Counted from the stretch's first letter, positions 25,918 through 34,911 are shown. The stretch: DNA of 64,000 nt from Microvirga rosea (GCF_020595095.1 NZ_JAJDOP010000005.1:310001-374000); one strand, 5' to 3'. Notes: a model not told the origin generated them from the sequence alone. Program-made: numbers and translations.

Positions 25918-27008
25918 GCGACGTTCCTTTCCCGCTTCTGGGCGGCATTCTCCCGCAGGATTGCATCCACTTCGGCACCGCGGCGCCTGTAGGTATGGTC
26001 GGTCAGGATCCTGGCTCGCGCGGCGTTGCCGATGCACTTGGCCCGTTCCGGCGTCAGCGATTCCACATGGCAGGCGACGTCCCTGCCGTCCCGGGCGACA
26101 AGCACCTCCTCACCTTCCTTCAGGAAGAGATCGAGGCCCACCCATGCGTCGGTAATGAGGCAGGCGCCGGCACCCGCCGCCTCGAAGACGCGGGTGGCGG
26201 GCGAGAAACCCATCGAGGCCATGGAATCCCGAGCGATGTTAAGGACCGCCAGGGGACTCGCGTTGAAGGCGTTGTGATCGCGCGTATAGACGTGCCCGAT
26301 GTGACGGACATTGGGCGGCATGCCCTTCGTCTCCCAGCCATTGCCGCCGATGATGAAGCGACGCTTCGGCAGACGCGCTGCTGGCTCCAGGAAGAACTGC
26401 TCCACGCGGGCCTCCCGGTCCGGGAGGCGGTTGCCGAGAAACGAAAGGTCGGCCTCGAACCGATCATCCGCCGGAACCGGATGATGGGTCGAGGGATCGA
26501 GAGCATTGTAGATCGGCACACAGCGGCGAGCTCCGAAGCCCTCATAAGCATCAACCACGGGCGATCCACCGCCATATGTCAGGACCAGATCGAGGGACGG
26601 CATCGTCCGGCGCAACGGATGGTCCGGATGAGCCTGCAACTCGGCTAGGGTCGCTGGTGCATCCACGTCCCAGAAGATGCGGATCGCATCCGGCCGTGAG
26701 GCTGCAACGACGCCGTCCAGCAATTCGTCGTCGAAGACGCCCACCCCGGAAGCCTTGACCACAATATCGGCTTGGGCCGCCTCTGCGATGACGTCGCGCA
26801 ACGCCTCCTCCGTGGCGGGATAGACCTTCACCCTGGCCCAGTCTGGTGGCGCGATGTCCCGATGGTTCTGACGGTCGAATGCATCGGGTTCATAGAACGT
26901 GATGCTGTACCCGCGCCGCGACAGATCATTTAGGAGCCCACGATAATAGGTGGCCGCCCCGTTCCAGTAGGACGATAGAAGACTGGAGCCGTAGAAGGCG
27001 ATCTTCAT
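25914..27008 (-). CDS. CgeB-like glycosyltransferase (copy 2)
   Basis: This 364-residue GT-B protein starts MKIAFYGSSLLSSYWNGAAT, matching the N-terminal loops of its two neighbours. The donor-site region VLNIARDSM...FSPATRVFEAAGAGACLITD is clear. The ATG overlaps the stop of the gene upstream as ATGA, and the stop overlaps the next start as GTGA, so the three transferases are tightly coupled. Divergence among them is large, so they likely make different linkages. No membrane segment is visible; it probably works at the cytoplasmic face. Confidence 0.88.
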   Translation of the reverse strand: MKIAFYGSSLLSSYWNGAATYYRGLLNDLSRRGYSITFYEPDAFDRQNHRDIAPPDWARVKVYPATEEALRDVIAEAAQADIVVKASGVGVFDDELLDGVVAASRPDAIRIFWDVDAPATLAELQAHPDHPLRRTMPSLDLVLTYGGGSPVVDAYEGFGARRCVPIYNALDPSTHHPVPADDRFEADLSFLGNRLPDREARVEQFFLEPAARLPKRRFIIGGNGWETKGMPPNVRHIGHVYTRDHNAFNASPLAVLNIARDSMASMGFSPATRVFEAAGAGACLITDAWVGLDLFLKEGEEVLVARDGRDVACHVESLTPERAKCIGNAARARILTDHTYRRRGAEVDAILRENAAQKRERNVA

Positions 27009-28117
27009 GCACTGATCTCCATCGACGCTGCGGAACTGCACGAGGCAAGAATGTCGAGAAGCTGGTCAACTCGGTGGGCGCAGGAATGACGGCCGCGAAT
27101 GGCGGCAATTCCGTTTCTAATGAGGGATGCTCTGAGCGCAGGATCGTGGCGGACATCCGTGAGGTGACTCTCCATCTGCGCCTCATCCTGTGCCAGGAGA
27201 TAATCCGTGCCGGGGTTAAATAGATTTTCGGAGTCGCGCCATGGGGCGGACACGAGAGGAATGCCGCAAGCCAGGGCCTCGAAGATGCGGATGGTAGGAA
27301 TACCCGGAAGCATGTCCACGTAGAACCTGCGCGGGACATGGACCGTTGCGAGATAGCGCGCGAAAACCTCCGGCACGCGTGCGTTGGGCAGCCAGCCATG
27401 ATAGGTCACGCCATAGCGGTCCAGCATGGCCAGGGCATGGTCCGGATAGCGAACGCCATAGATCTCAAGCGGCAGTCCCACCGTCCGCGCCGGCCTGAAG
27501 AGGAAGCTCTCCAGCTCGGTGCTTCGCTCGTCGTCCCCCCAGTTGCCAATCCAGACGAGTCCCTGCCGTTCCGTTTCCTCCAGAGGCGGATGAAAAAGGC
27601 GTGTATCGGCGGCCTCGTGCCAAACATAAACTCGACCGCGCCAGCCCCAGTGGCGATAGACTTCGGCCAAGGTCTCGCCGAAGGCCAACACTCCATCATA
27701 ACCATCGAGATCGAACTTGCGGATGGCATCGGGGTCGCTGATCGCGCGGTGATGGGTGTCATGGAAGAGCAGTGTGAAGGCCCCTCCCCCACTCCGCACC
27801 TTGCCGACGGCCGCGACCAGCCAAGGCTCGTTCCATTCGTGGACGATCACCACATCCGCATCCGTCAGCATCGCCTCCAAATCAGCTTCTGCAGAGATGG
27901 TGCGAGAGTCGAGATCGGGATATAGACGCCGATAGGCTTCCAATCCTGCTTCTCCGTGATCCTTCAGTAGGTTTTCCAAGCTCCACGCCCCCTCGGGCTC
28001 ATAGGCAACGACATCGTAGTCCCGGCTCTTGAGTTCACGCAGAACCCCCCGAAGAAAATGGGCGTTGCCGTGGTTCCAGCAGGAGGTGAGTGAGTGCGTG
28101 AAGTAAACGAACCTCAT
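27005..28117 (-). CDS. CgeB-like glycosyltransferase (copy 1)
   Basis: This 370-residue GT-B protein begins MRFVYFTHSLTSCWNHGNAH. The donor domain includes FYVDMLPGIPTIRIFEALACGIPLVSAPW, shown here only in part, a typical EALACG nucleotide-sugar loop. It overlaps the GT4 gene upstream and the next CgeB-like gene by four bases each. An acidic HEWNEP loop and an LFHDTHHR loop in the N-terminal half may line the acceptor site. It is the first of the three tandem relatives. Specificity is not predictable. Confidence 0.88.
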   Translation of the reverse strand: MRFVYFTHSLTSCWNHGNAHFLRGVLRELKSRDYDVVAYEPEGAWSLENLLKDHGEAGLEAYRRLYPDLDSRTISAEADLEAMLTDADVVIVHEWNEPWLVAAVGKVRSGGGAFTLLFHDTHHRAISDPDAIRKFDLDGYDGVLAFGETLAEVYRHWGWRGRVYVWHEAADTRLFHPPLEETERQGLVWIGNWGDDERSTELESFLFRPARTVGLPLEIYGVRYPDHALAMLDRYGVTYHGWLPNARVPEVFARYLATVHVPRRFYVDMLPGIPTIRIFEALACGIPLVSAPWRDSENLFNPGTDYLLAQDEAQMESHLTDVRHDPALRASLIRNGIAAIRGRHSCAHRVDQLLDILASCSSAASMEISA

Positions 28118-29223
28118 GCGGCGTCCTCGACCGAGGATATGTCTCGTTTGAAACTAACCAGAGAGCGATAGACGTGGAGCATCTTCATGCTCATGGCCTC
28201 GAGGGTGTAGGCCTGCGCAGTCTTTTGGGCTCTGCGGCCAAGGCGATCACGCTCGTGCCGGTTCTGTGCAAGATGTGTGATTGTTTGCGCGAGCGTTTTG
28301 TCGTCTCCCGGCGGGACGAAAAGAGCGGCGGAGCCCCACAACTCGCGGAAGGTCGGGATATCGGACAGGATGAGACTACAGCCTGCCTGCGCAGCCTCGA
28401 GAACCGCGAGACCGAAGGGCTCGTATCGGGCCGTGGAGACGAAGATCGGCCTCTGGCCGAGATATCGTGCAACCTCGGCGTCCGTAAGGCGCCCAGGAGC
28501 CTGGACGTGGCTTGCTGCAACCTGCGCCCCATTAGGTCCCTGGAGAGGACCTGCTGCCATTACCGGAATCGCGATGCGTTCCGCCGCCCGGTCGAGGGTG
28601 GCCAGATCCTTGCCCTCGTCCCACAGCCGCCCGGCCGTGAAAGCGAAGGGTTCGAGAGTCTGCTCTCCGGTGGACTGGACAAACCGCCGTCCATTGTGGA
28701 TGACCAAAGGAGGGGTTTTGAGCGCGTAGGTCGTTGCCGTCGCATGGGCGAAGGCGGCGCTCGGCGCCAGGAGCCTGTCAGCCGCCTGGTAGCCCTTTCG
28801 AACGAGATCGGTCTGCCAGACGAACTCATCCGGCAGTCGGCCGGTCCGCACCGCCTGCCACCAGGTGGCGACGCAGGAATGGCAGACCGCTACCACCGGG
28901 GCCGGGAATGCTGCGGCGGCGGCAAGCGCAGGGTTGTTGAGGTGGACGATATCAGGCGAGGTCAGCGCCGCTAGGCGGGCGATGCACTCTCCTGCTTTGA
29001 GCACCTCGTCCGGGCTCGAAGCGGTCCAATCCAGCGGCAAATCCGTCGAAACGAGCCGAATACCGGCCGCGTCCGCCAAGATCTGCTGATCCGGCGACGG
29101 CCCAAGAATCGCGAGAACGGCTTCGACCCCGTGCGGACGCAGACCCTCGGCCAGGTCCAGAGCGTATTGCCAGACACCGCCCACGGTATCGGCGGTCATG
29201 AATACACGAAGACGTGAGGCCTC
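28114..29223 (-). CDS. GT4-family glycosyltransferase
   Basis: This GT-B transferase of about 369 residues has the N-terminal GGVWQYALDLAEGL loop, which corresponds to the glycine-rich acceptor loop of GT4 enzymes. The C-terminal motif reads STARYEPFGLAVLEAAQAGCSLILSD; its E-x7-E pattern (EPFGLAVLE) is the family hallmark. Starts at TTG 29301, GTG 29223 or ATG 29199 are possible. I chose GTG 29223 because AGAGGA lies about 9 bases before it. It follows the epimerase gene by about 58 bases and overlaps the first CgeB-like gene. It probably adds a hexose in the same glycan. Confidence 0.87.
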   Translation of the reverse strand, partial: EASRLRVFMTADTVGGVWQYALDLAEGLRPHGVEAVLAILGPSPDQQILADAAGIRLVSTDLPLDWTASSPDEVLKAGECIARLAALTSPDIVHLNNPALAAAAAFPAPVVAVCHSCVATWWQAVRTGRLPDEFVWQTDLVRKGYQAADRLLAPSAAFAHATATTYALKTPPLVIHNGRRFVQSTGEQTLEPFAFTAGRLWDEGKDLATLDRAAERIAIPVMAAGPLQGPNGAQVAASHVQAPGRLTDAEVARYLGQRPIFVSTARYEPFGLAVLEAAQAGCSLILSDIPTFRELWGSAALFVPPGDDKTLAQTITHLAQNRHERDRLGRRAQKTAQAYTLEAMSMKMLHVYRSLVSFKRDISSVEDAA

Positions 29224-29281
29224 TTTCACGGGCAAAGATCCTCTGGCCGACCAAGACCCTTGCAGATGTCGCAGCTGCTCC

Positions 29282-30397
29282 TCATGACATCGACTCCTCA
29301 ATCTGGCGATGCGGGTTCTGCCGCGAGGCAGCCGTCAAGCTTCGCTCCTCCTGCAGCCACTGGGCAAGCGCTGCGACGCCCTGGCGCCAGGGCGTCGGCG
29401 CTTTCAATCCGAGTTCGCGAGAAGCAAGGCGGGTGTCGGAGACGTAATAGCGCTGATCCCCTGCCCTCCAGTCAGAATAGTTCGTCTCTACGGGCTGTTC
29501 GATAATAGCCTGAATATGAGCGAGAAGTTGCTTCAGGCTGATTGCATTCTCTGGACCGCCTCCGAGATTGAACGCGCGACCTTGAACAGTGCTGATCTTC
29601 CTCCATGCCTGTACATAGGCTTCAACCGCATCCGAAATGTCGAGCACGTCCCGGACTTTGCAGCCATCGCCGTAAATGGAAATGGGCTCGCGGTTGAGTG
29701 TGCGGATGAGAAAGTGCGCGACCCAGCCCTGATCTTCCGTTCCCATCTGCCTCTGGCCATAGATGCAGCTCATGCGGAAGACGCAGGTGGGAATGCCGAA
29801 CGAGCGAGCATAGTCGAGAACGTATTGATCGGCAGCGCCTTTCGAGCAGCCATATGGAGTATGAAAGTTGAGAGAGCGAGTCTCGCAGATTCCCGTAGCG
29901 CGGATTGCCCGGTCGTGCGGCAGATAAGCGTCCTTCGTCTTGTCGAGAACGATATCTGCGAGGTCGCCGTAGACCTTGTTGGTAGAGGCGAAGATCAGGG
30001 GAACGGAGTCGCTGCTACGCCGGAGCGCGTCGAGCAGATTCAGAGTTCCGCGGATGTTGACCTCGAAATCCTCCCGGGGATCAACAAGGCCTGTCGTCAC
30101 GGCCACCTGGGCAGCCATATGGAACACCGCCTGGGCCTCGCTGGTCGCGTCGGCCACAGCAGACTCATCGCGTACGTCACCAATGATGGCGGAGATCTTG
30201 TCGGGATGCCGTTTCCGAAGCCAGTCAAGATTACGCTCGACGCCCGGACGGGCGAGCAGGTCGAAGACGAGAACGTCATGGCCCTCGCGGGCGAAGCGGT
30301 CTGCAAGGTTGGAGCCGATGAAGCCGGCACCTCCGGTCACGAGGATTGGACGGCATCCTAGAATGGCTGGCGCTCCGGGATATCCATTACCCTTCAT
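29282..30397 (-). CDS. NAD-dependent sugar-nucleotide epimerase (RfbE-like extended SDR)
   Basis: This 371-residue extended SDR has GGAGFIG near residues 22-28, FASTNKVYGDL and the catalytic TPYGCSKG (Tyr-x3-Lys). ERNLDWLRKRHP and the EDQGWVAHF segment resemble CDP-tyvelose (CDP-paratose 2-) epimerases. The actual nucleotide sugar may differ. It is a paralog of the C-terminal half of the glycosidase-epimerase fusion in the same locus; unlike that copy it keeps the catalytic Lys. It begins about 36 bases after the preceding epimerase gene. Confidence 0.88.
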   Translation of the reverse strand: MKGNGYPGAPAILGCRPILVTGGAGFIGSNLADRFAREGHDVLVFDLLARPGVERNLDWLRKRHPDKISAIIGDVRDESAVADATSEAQAVFHMAAQVAVTTGLVDPREDFEVNIRGTLNLLDALRRSSDSVPLIFASTNKVYGDLADIVLDKTKDAYLPHDRAIRATGICETRSLNFHTPYGCSKGAADQYVLDYARSFGIPTCVFRMSCIYGQRQMGTEDQGWVAHFLIRTLNREPISIYGDGCKVRDVLDISDAVEAYVQAWRKISTVQGRAFNLGGGPENAISLKQLLAHIQAIIEQPVETNYSDWRAGDQRYYVSDTRLASRELGLKAPTPWRQGVAALAQWLQEERSLTAASRQNPHRQIEESMS

Positions 30398-30433
30398 GCT
30401 ACGAGACCTCTGGCTTCAAGCTCCCTGCGAGCC

Positions 30434-31507
30434 TCATAGACGAGGTCCGTTGCCTCCTGCTTTGCAACCCATCTGGCCAGTTCGGCGAGCCCATTCCGAA
30501 AAATCCTTGCGGGGCGCGTATCCGAGTTCCTGCTGGATCTTGGAGATATCTGCGATACAGTGGCGGATGTCACCGAGGCGGGCCTTGCAGGTTATCTCGG
30601 GTTTCATGGACCTGTTCATGGCCTCGCTCAGGAGTTCGGCGACTTCAGTCACCGTCCGATCCCGCCCACTGCCGACATTATACACGCCGCCGGAAGCCTT
30701 CTCGTGCTCAAGAGCCAGAAGGAAGGCTTGCGCGACGTCCTCCACATGAACGAAATCGCGACGCTGCTCGCCATCTTCGAAGATCATCGGTGGCTGACCG
30801 TTGTGCAGCCGTGAAGCGAAGATCGCGAGAACGCCCGTGTAGGGATTCGACAAGGCCTGGCCCGGACCGTAGGCATTCCACAGCCTGAGCGCCACGCCCT
30901 CCATGCCGTAGGCTGGCGCGAGACTCAGGGTCAGGCTCTCTTGGACATATTTCGAGATGGCGTATACGGAGGCCAGAGCGGGACGCTTCCACTCCGGCGT
31001 CGGCACCGGAACCATCGGCCGCCCCTGTTCGTCGCGTGGATCCCAGGGCTATTCCTCGCTCTTACGGGGCGTACGGACCACATCCTCCCGAATACGCCCA
31101 CTCGCATCCCGGTAGAGCCCCTCGCCATAGACACTCATAGACGAGGCGACGACGACCCGCTTGACCGGATTGTGGATCAATTGCTGGAACAGAACGGCCG
31201 TGCCGTAATCGTTCACGGAAACGTAGCGCTCTACGGCGTACATGCTCTGCCCGACGCCGACCTCGGCTGCAAGATGAACGACCTTCGTGGCACCTTTCAA
31301 AGCCCTTAGGAGAGCCGTTTCGTCCCTCACGTCGCCGACGACAACCTCAACTTCAGGATCGAGCGCATCAGCCTTGAGCTTTTTGCCATGGACCTGCTCA
31401 ATGAGGCTGTCGAGAACGCGGACCTTGTGCCCGCGCTCCAGACAAGCTCGCGCAACGTATCGACCAATGAAGCCTGCACCACCTGTAATGAGGATCGTGT
31501 CCGCCAC
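30434..31507 (-). pseudogene. NAD-dependent epimerase (dTDP-L-rhamnose 4-epimerase-like) interrupted by in-frame TAG
   Basis: The reading frame covers 358 codons and is intact except for a TAG at codon 153 (31049-31051). The first part has GGAGFIG at about residues 9-15, RVLDSLIEQVHG and HLAAEVGVGQSMY, followed by SSMSVYGEGLYR. The second part continues in the same frame with PWDPRDEQGRP, the catalytic YAISKYVQE and RLWNAYGPGQ. This is the layout of dTDP-L-rhamnose 4-epimerase-like enzymes. GTG 31507 has GGAGG 7 bases upstream. No frameshift is needed, so a single substitution (for example from CAG or GAG) explains the break. It may be a recent null allele, a sequencing error, or a read-through gene. 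Confidence 0.75.
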
Positions 31508-31729
31508 GGGACGCCTCCGGTTCGTCGCTTTACACCACACAATATTCAGAGAAGAAGCAGTGCAGCGTCCAAATATGACCTGCAGCGAAAAGGAAAGCGC
31601 TTTCGAATTATCCGCTCAGCAAGCCACAAGCTTGACCCTTCTTACTAAAACTCCATATCATGCTGTTTGTTCCTCGGACCACTGAGATCGGCACGCCATA
31701 CAAATGACAATGATCATGATGTGGCAACG

Positions 31730-31776
31730 AAAAAAGCCCGGACGAAGCTCAGGCCGACATCAGGCCCTGAGAGGGC
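31730..31776 (-). terminator. Rho-independent terminator candidate after the methyltransferase gene
   Basis: Downstream of the methyltransferase stop, the minus strand forms a hairpin from CTCAGGGCC and GGCCTGAG (one bulge) enclosed by GCCC/GGGC pairs and followed by six T residues. It lies within 55 bases of the stop. It would separate the fusion gene plus methyltransferase from the genes further down the glycan locus. Confidence 0.5.
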
Positions 31777-31782
31777 TCTGTA

Positions 31783-32535
31783 TCACGCATCGAAGGATAT
31801 CCTCGGCGGAGGCTCCACCATCGCTGGACGCTCTTCTCGATGACACAAGTACACTTCGTCGTCGGTCTGTCCTACGATCCTGAAGCCGGCGCTGCGCAGC
31901 ATCGCCTCCATGCCTGACCGGTTCGGCACCCACCAATTAGTTGGATCCTCGGCATAGTTGTGTTCAATAAACACCATTCGTGGGTAGCCCTCTTGCTCGA
32001 ATATCGCCTGCTCCTCGAAAGGATAGTTCGAAGCGACTTCGGGAACATGCGTGTTGCCACGCAGCATGGACTGGCAGAGAAGCTGATCGCCCACGACGTG
32101 CTCATGAATGAGATCCAACGCAAGCAAGGGGTGACGCAGGTGATAGAGCACGCCCATAAAGATAACGAAATCGAAGCGTTGCCTCAAAGCGCCAATCTCG
32201 TAGACGGACAACTGACGGAAGGAAATATCAAGACCGGAGGCTTCAGCGGCGAGGCGCGCCTGAGCGAGACAACGAGGATCCGAATCTACGCCAACCACCA
32301 GATCAGCCCGTCGCCTCTTCATCTCAAGGGAATAGAAGCCTCCATTGCAGCCGATATCGAGAACGGTCCGGCCCCGCAAATCCTCCGGAACGAGATGGCG
32401 AAACCCCTTCCACTTGAACGAGGGATAGTCTCCCAGGAAGTGATCCGGGGCAGTTTGTATGCCATTCAGTTCAATATTGTGAAACCAAGGAGCAAGCGCT
32501 TTGATGCGCTGTTCGAGATCAGCAGGGTGGGACAT
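31783..32535 (-). CDS. SAM-dependent methyltransferase (TIGR04290-like)
   Basis: This 250-residue class I methyltransferase has motif I VLDIGCNGGFYSLEM near residues 58-72, an acidic VVGVDSDPRCLAQA strand and MGVLYHLRHPLLALD, as in CmoB-like and TIGR04290-type proteins. AAGAGG lies before the ATG. It uses S-adenosylmethionine to methylate a sugar or lipid-linked acceptor. It follows the glycosidase-epimerase fusion by about 55 bases and is followed by a hairpin terminator. I recall this family beside glycosyltransferases in Rhizobiales, which fits; the acceptor is unknown. Confidence 0.87.
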   Translation of the reverse strand: MSHPADLEQRIKALAPWFHNIELNGIQTAPDHFLGDYPSFKWKGFRHLVPEDLRGRTVLDIGCNGGFYSLEMKRRRADLVVGVDSDPRCLAQARLAAEASGLDISFRQLSVYEIGALRQRFDFVIFMGVLYHLRHPLLALDLIHEHVVGDQLLCQSMLRGNTHVPEVASNYPFEEQAIFEQEGYPRMVFIEHNYAEDPTNWWVPNRSGMEAMLRSAGFRIVGQTDDEVYLCHREERPAMVEPPPRISFDA

Positions 32536-32590
32536 GCAAGAACCTCTTGCTCATGAACGGTGAGAAGCGTTGACCGCAGTTCGCTCAATG

Positions 32591-34654
32591 TCATTCGGCA
32601 GCTTGCGCATTGGCTCGCTTGGATGGATTCGCGAACTTGAACTTCTCTCTTGCCGCAGGGATGGGACCCAAACAGTCGCGCAGCCAGTCATGATGACTTA
32701 CCAACCCGTCCCGCCAGCCGATCCTCGCCTCCCACCCTAAAGCGTTGTTCAGCTTGCGCGTATCGGCCACAAAATAGGCCGTATCGCCCGGTTTCCGTTC
32801 ACGGAAATCGACATCGAGCCGACAGCCCAGACGCATTTCGATCTCGTTTAGAACCTCCCGCAAGCTGACGGCATTTCGGGGGCCACCACCAAGGTTGAAG
32901 GCGTGTCCGTTCACCCTACTGATCGAGGCTTGTGCCGATCGATATGCTGCAACGGCATCGCTCACATGCAGCAGATCACGAACCTGCTTTCCATCGCCAT
33001 ACAGCGTGACGGTTTCACCGTGTAGCGCCTGAATCAGAATGCGCGTGAGCCAATCTGCATTCTCGGCATTCGTTTTCCGTGAGCCATAGGTGCTGCTCAT
33101 TCGCATGACGACGGCCGGCAAGCCGTAGGACCGAGCGTAAGCCAGCACATATTGCTCCGCGAAGCCACGTGAGCAGCCATAGGGCGTGCAAGGATTGAGA
33201 GACCGCGTTTCATCGATGCCCCATTCTGCAACCGTCCGATCGGCAGGATGATAGCGATCATTCCCTTCCAGCAGAGGGAGGTCGAGGAGTTCCCCATAAA
33301 CCTTGGAAGTTGAGGCGAAAATCGTCGGAATAGGCTTCTTCGTGCGCCGGATGGCCTCGAGCACGTTAAGTGTGCCGCGCGCATGCACATCGAAGTCATT
33401 CTCAGGCCGGATCAGACCCGCAGCGACGTTAGCCTGAGCCGCGAGATGGAAGACCGAATCCGCCGCCTGCAGGACTTCCCGTAGAGTCGCTTCGTCGAGT
33501 ACATCGCCAATTGTTGTGTGCACTCGATCTCCGTGCCGGTCTTTGAGCCATTGGAGATTTCGCTCTCCTCCAGCCTGGCTGAGATTATCGAGGACAACTA
33601 CATCCCGCCCATCGGTAAGGAAACTGTCAGCGAGGTTGCAGCCGATGAAGCCGGCGCCTCCGATGATGACGATCGGTTCGGCAGGCTTCATGATCCTGGA
33701 TGCCGACAAGGAGAGAATATCGGCAACCTGAGCAGGACACCCCTCCATCAGAAGGCGTCCCAGGAGCTTGGGCGCCCCCTCGGCATCGACGACGCCCATG
33801 TGATAGTGGCGGTCGTCGAAGCGCAGCCCCTCCTGCACCGCAACATCGCCCGCGATGTCCTGCCAGCTATACCAGTAGAGCCGGTCGGCAGGCGCCTCCA
33901 GTGCCGTCAGGAACGAAGCGGCCTGCACGGCCTCGTCCCTTCGCCAAGTAGAATAACCGGCCTCGGTGATCCAGATTTCGGCGGACGGATTATAGGTGTC
34001 GAGGATGTCCCTCGTGCTGGCGATCTGACGATCCCAGCCATCCCAGTTAGCCGCCTCGCTGTCCCACGTTCCTGGAAAGCCGTGCAACCCGACGGCCGAC
34101 ATGACGTCCAGGACGCCGCGCTCACCCATGAGGCGGAGCCAGTTGGTGTCGAACGGGCAAGGTCCGCCCAGAATCGTCCGAAAGCCACGCTCCTGGGCCC
34201 AGTAACCGGCAGCGCCGATCATTTCGCAGAACAGATGCCAGTCTGGATCGACTCGCCAGTCCCAATCGAGAAGATTGTTCGGCTCGTTCCACAATTTCAC
34301 GGCATCCACGTGGCTGCCGTAACGGGTCAGCGCGTGGTCGATGAAGTCTGCATAATCGAGAAGACGGTGCGGCGGCCCTGCGGAAGTTCCCGTCCGCGAT
34401 ACGGAGGGCGGCGTGTAATGAATGCAGGGTAAAAGTACGAAATGCCGGCTGATCCTCGGCAGGAGCCAATCATACCAGTCCTGGCCGCCAGAGGAGTGAT
34501 ACTCTGCCCATGATAGATGGGTTCGAACATACCGGGCGCCCGTGCGTCTCATCGCTTCCAGGGCTTGCTCTGTCCGCTCGTACTCTCCGGGTCGGAACCA
34601 TTCGGCGAAACCGAAAGTCTTCTGGGTCCTTAGGGAGAGTGGCGGCCCATTCAT
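32591..34654 (-). CDS. Glycoside hydrolase - sugar-nucleotide epimerase fusion
   Basis: This is one 687-residue frame with two domains. Residues 10-310 form a TIM-barrel glycosidase of clan GH-A character: LWNEPNN (acid/base candidate E124) and WITEAGYS (nucleophile candidate E231). Residues 325-670 are an extended SDR: GGAGFIG at 332-338, FASTSKVYGEL, and TPYGCSRG, in which the usual catalytic Lys of Tyr-x3-Lys is Arg (Y492, R496). No signal peptide is present, so the glycosidase half appears cytoplasmic, which is unusual. The epimerase half resembles the RfbE-like enzyme nearby. It is the first gene of the glycan locus. The pairing may couple trimming of an intermediate to sugar supply. Confidence 0.85.
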   Translation of the reverse strand: MNGPPLSLRTQKTFGFAEWFRPGEYERTEQALEAMRRTGARYVRTHLSWAEYHSSGGQDWYDWLLPRISRHFVLLPCIHYTPPSVSRTGTSAGPPHRLLDYADFIDHALTRYGSHVDAVKLWNEPNNLLDWDWRVDPDWHLFCEMIGAAGYWAQERGFRTILGGPCPFDTNWLRLMGERGVLDVMSAVGLHGFPGTWDSEAANWDGWDRQIASTRDILDTYNPSAEIWITEAGYSTWRRDEAVQAASFLTALEAPADRLYWYSWQDIAGDVAVQEGLRFDDRHYHMGVVDAEGAPKLLGRLLMEGCPAQVADILSLSASRIMKPAEPIVIIGGAGFIGCNLADSFLTDGRDVVVLDNLSQAGGERNLQWLKDRHGDRVHTTIGDVLDEATLREVLQAADSVFHLAAQANVAAGLIRPENDFDVHARGTLNVLEAIRRTKKPIPTIFASTSKVYGELLDLPLLEGNDRYHPADRTVAEWGIDETRSLNPCTPYGCSRGFAEQYVLAYARSYGLPAVVMRMSSTYGSRKTNAENADWLTRILIQALHGETVTLYGDGKQVRDLLHVSDAVAAYRSAQASISRVNGHAFNLGGGPRNAVSLREVLNEIEMRLGCRLDVDFRERKPGDTAYFVADTRKLNNALGWEARIGWRDGLVSHHDWLRDCLGPIPAAREKFKFANPSKRANAQAAE

Positions 34655-34787
34655 GATGCACCGCCTCGCCGCATTTGTTCACGATCCCTCAAGGACTCGA
34701 GAATTCTCCACCGATAGCCCTTCATGCTCGGGGACAAGACGAAAGCCCATGCGGCAGCCTTCAAGTCATCTGCGGTAGAGCGCACCC

Positions 34788-34911
34788 TCACGACTCCAGC
34801 AGCCTGGATAAGAGCCCAGTCACGGACAACTTGGCGTGATCAAGTTTGTTCCTGACGTCAATCGCAAGCGTGACGGAAGCCAGTTCGCCAGAACAGATGA
34901 CGAGGGTCTTC
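34788..34911 (-). pseudogene. Possible relic of queC (7-cyano-7-deazaguanine synthase) N-terminus
   Basis: A GTG-initiated frame reads KTLVICSGELASVTLA, very close to the QueC N-terminal ATP-pyrophosphatase loop, which I know as KTLVICSGGLDSVTLA. The two changes hit the essential SGGxDS loop (Gly to Glu, Asp to Ala). The frame loses resemblance soon afterwards and stops after about 40 codons, whereas QueC has about 230 residues. It therefore looks like a decayed 5' fragment. Chance similarity over 16 residues cannot be excluded. Confidence 0.35.

Noticed and set aside
30434-31540. Frameshift between the two halves of the broken epimerase
   Set aside because: The two halves are in the same frame, separated only by a TAG codon, so no indel is needed.
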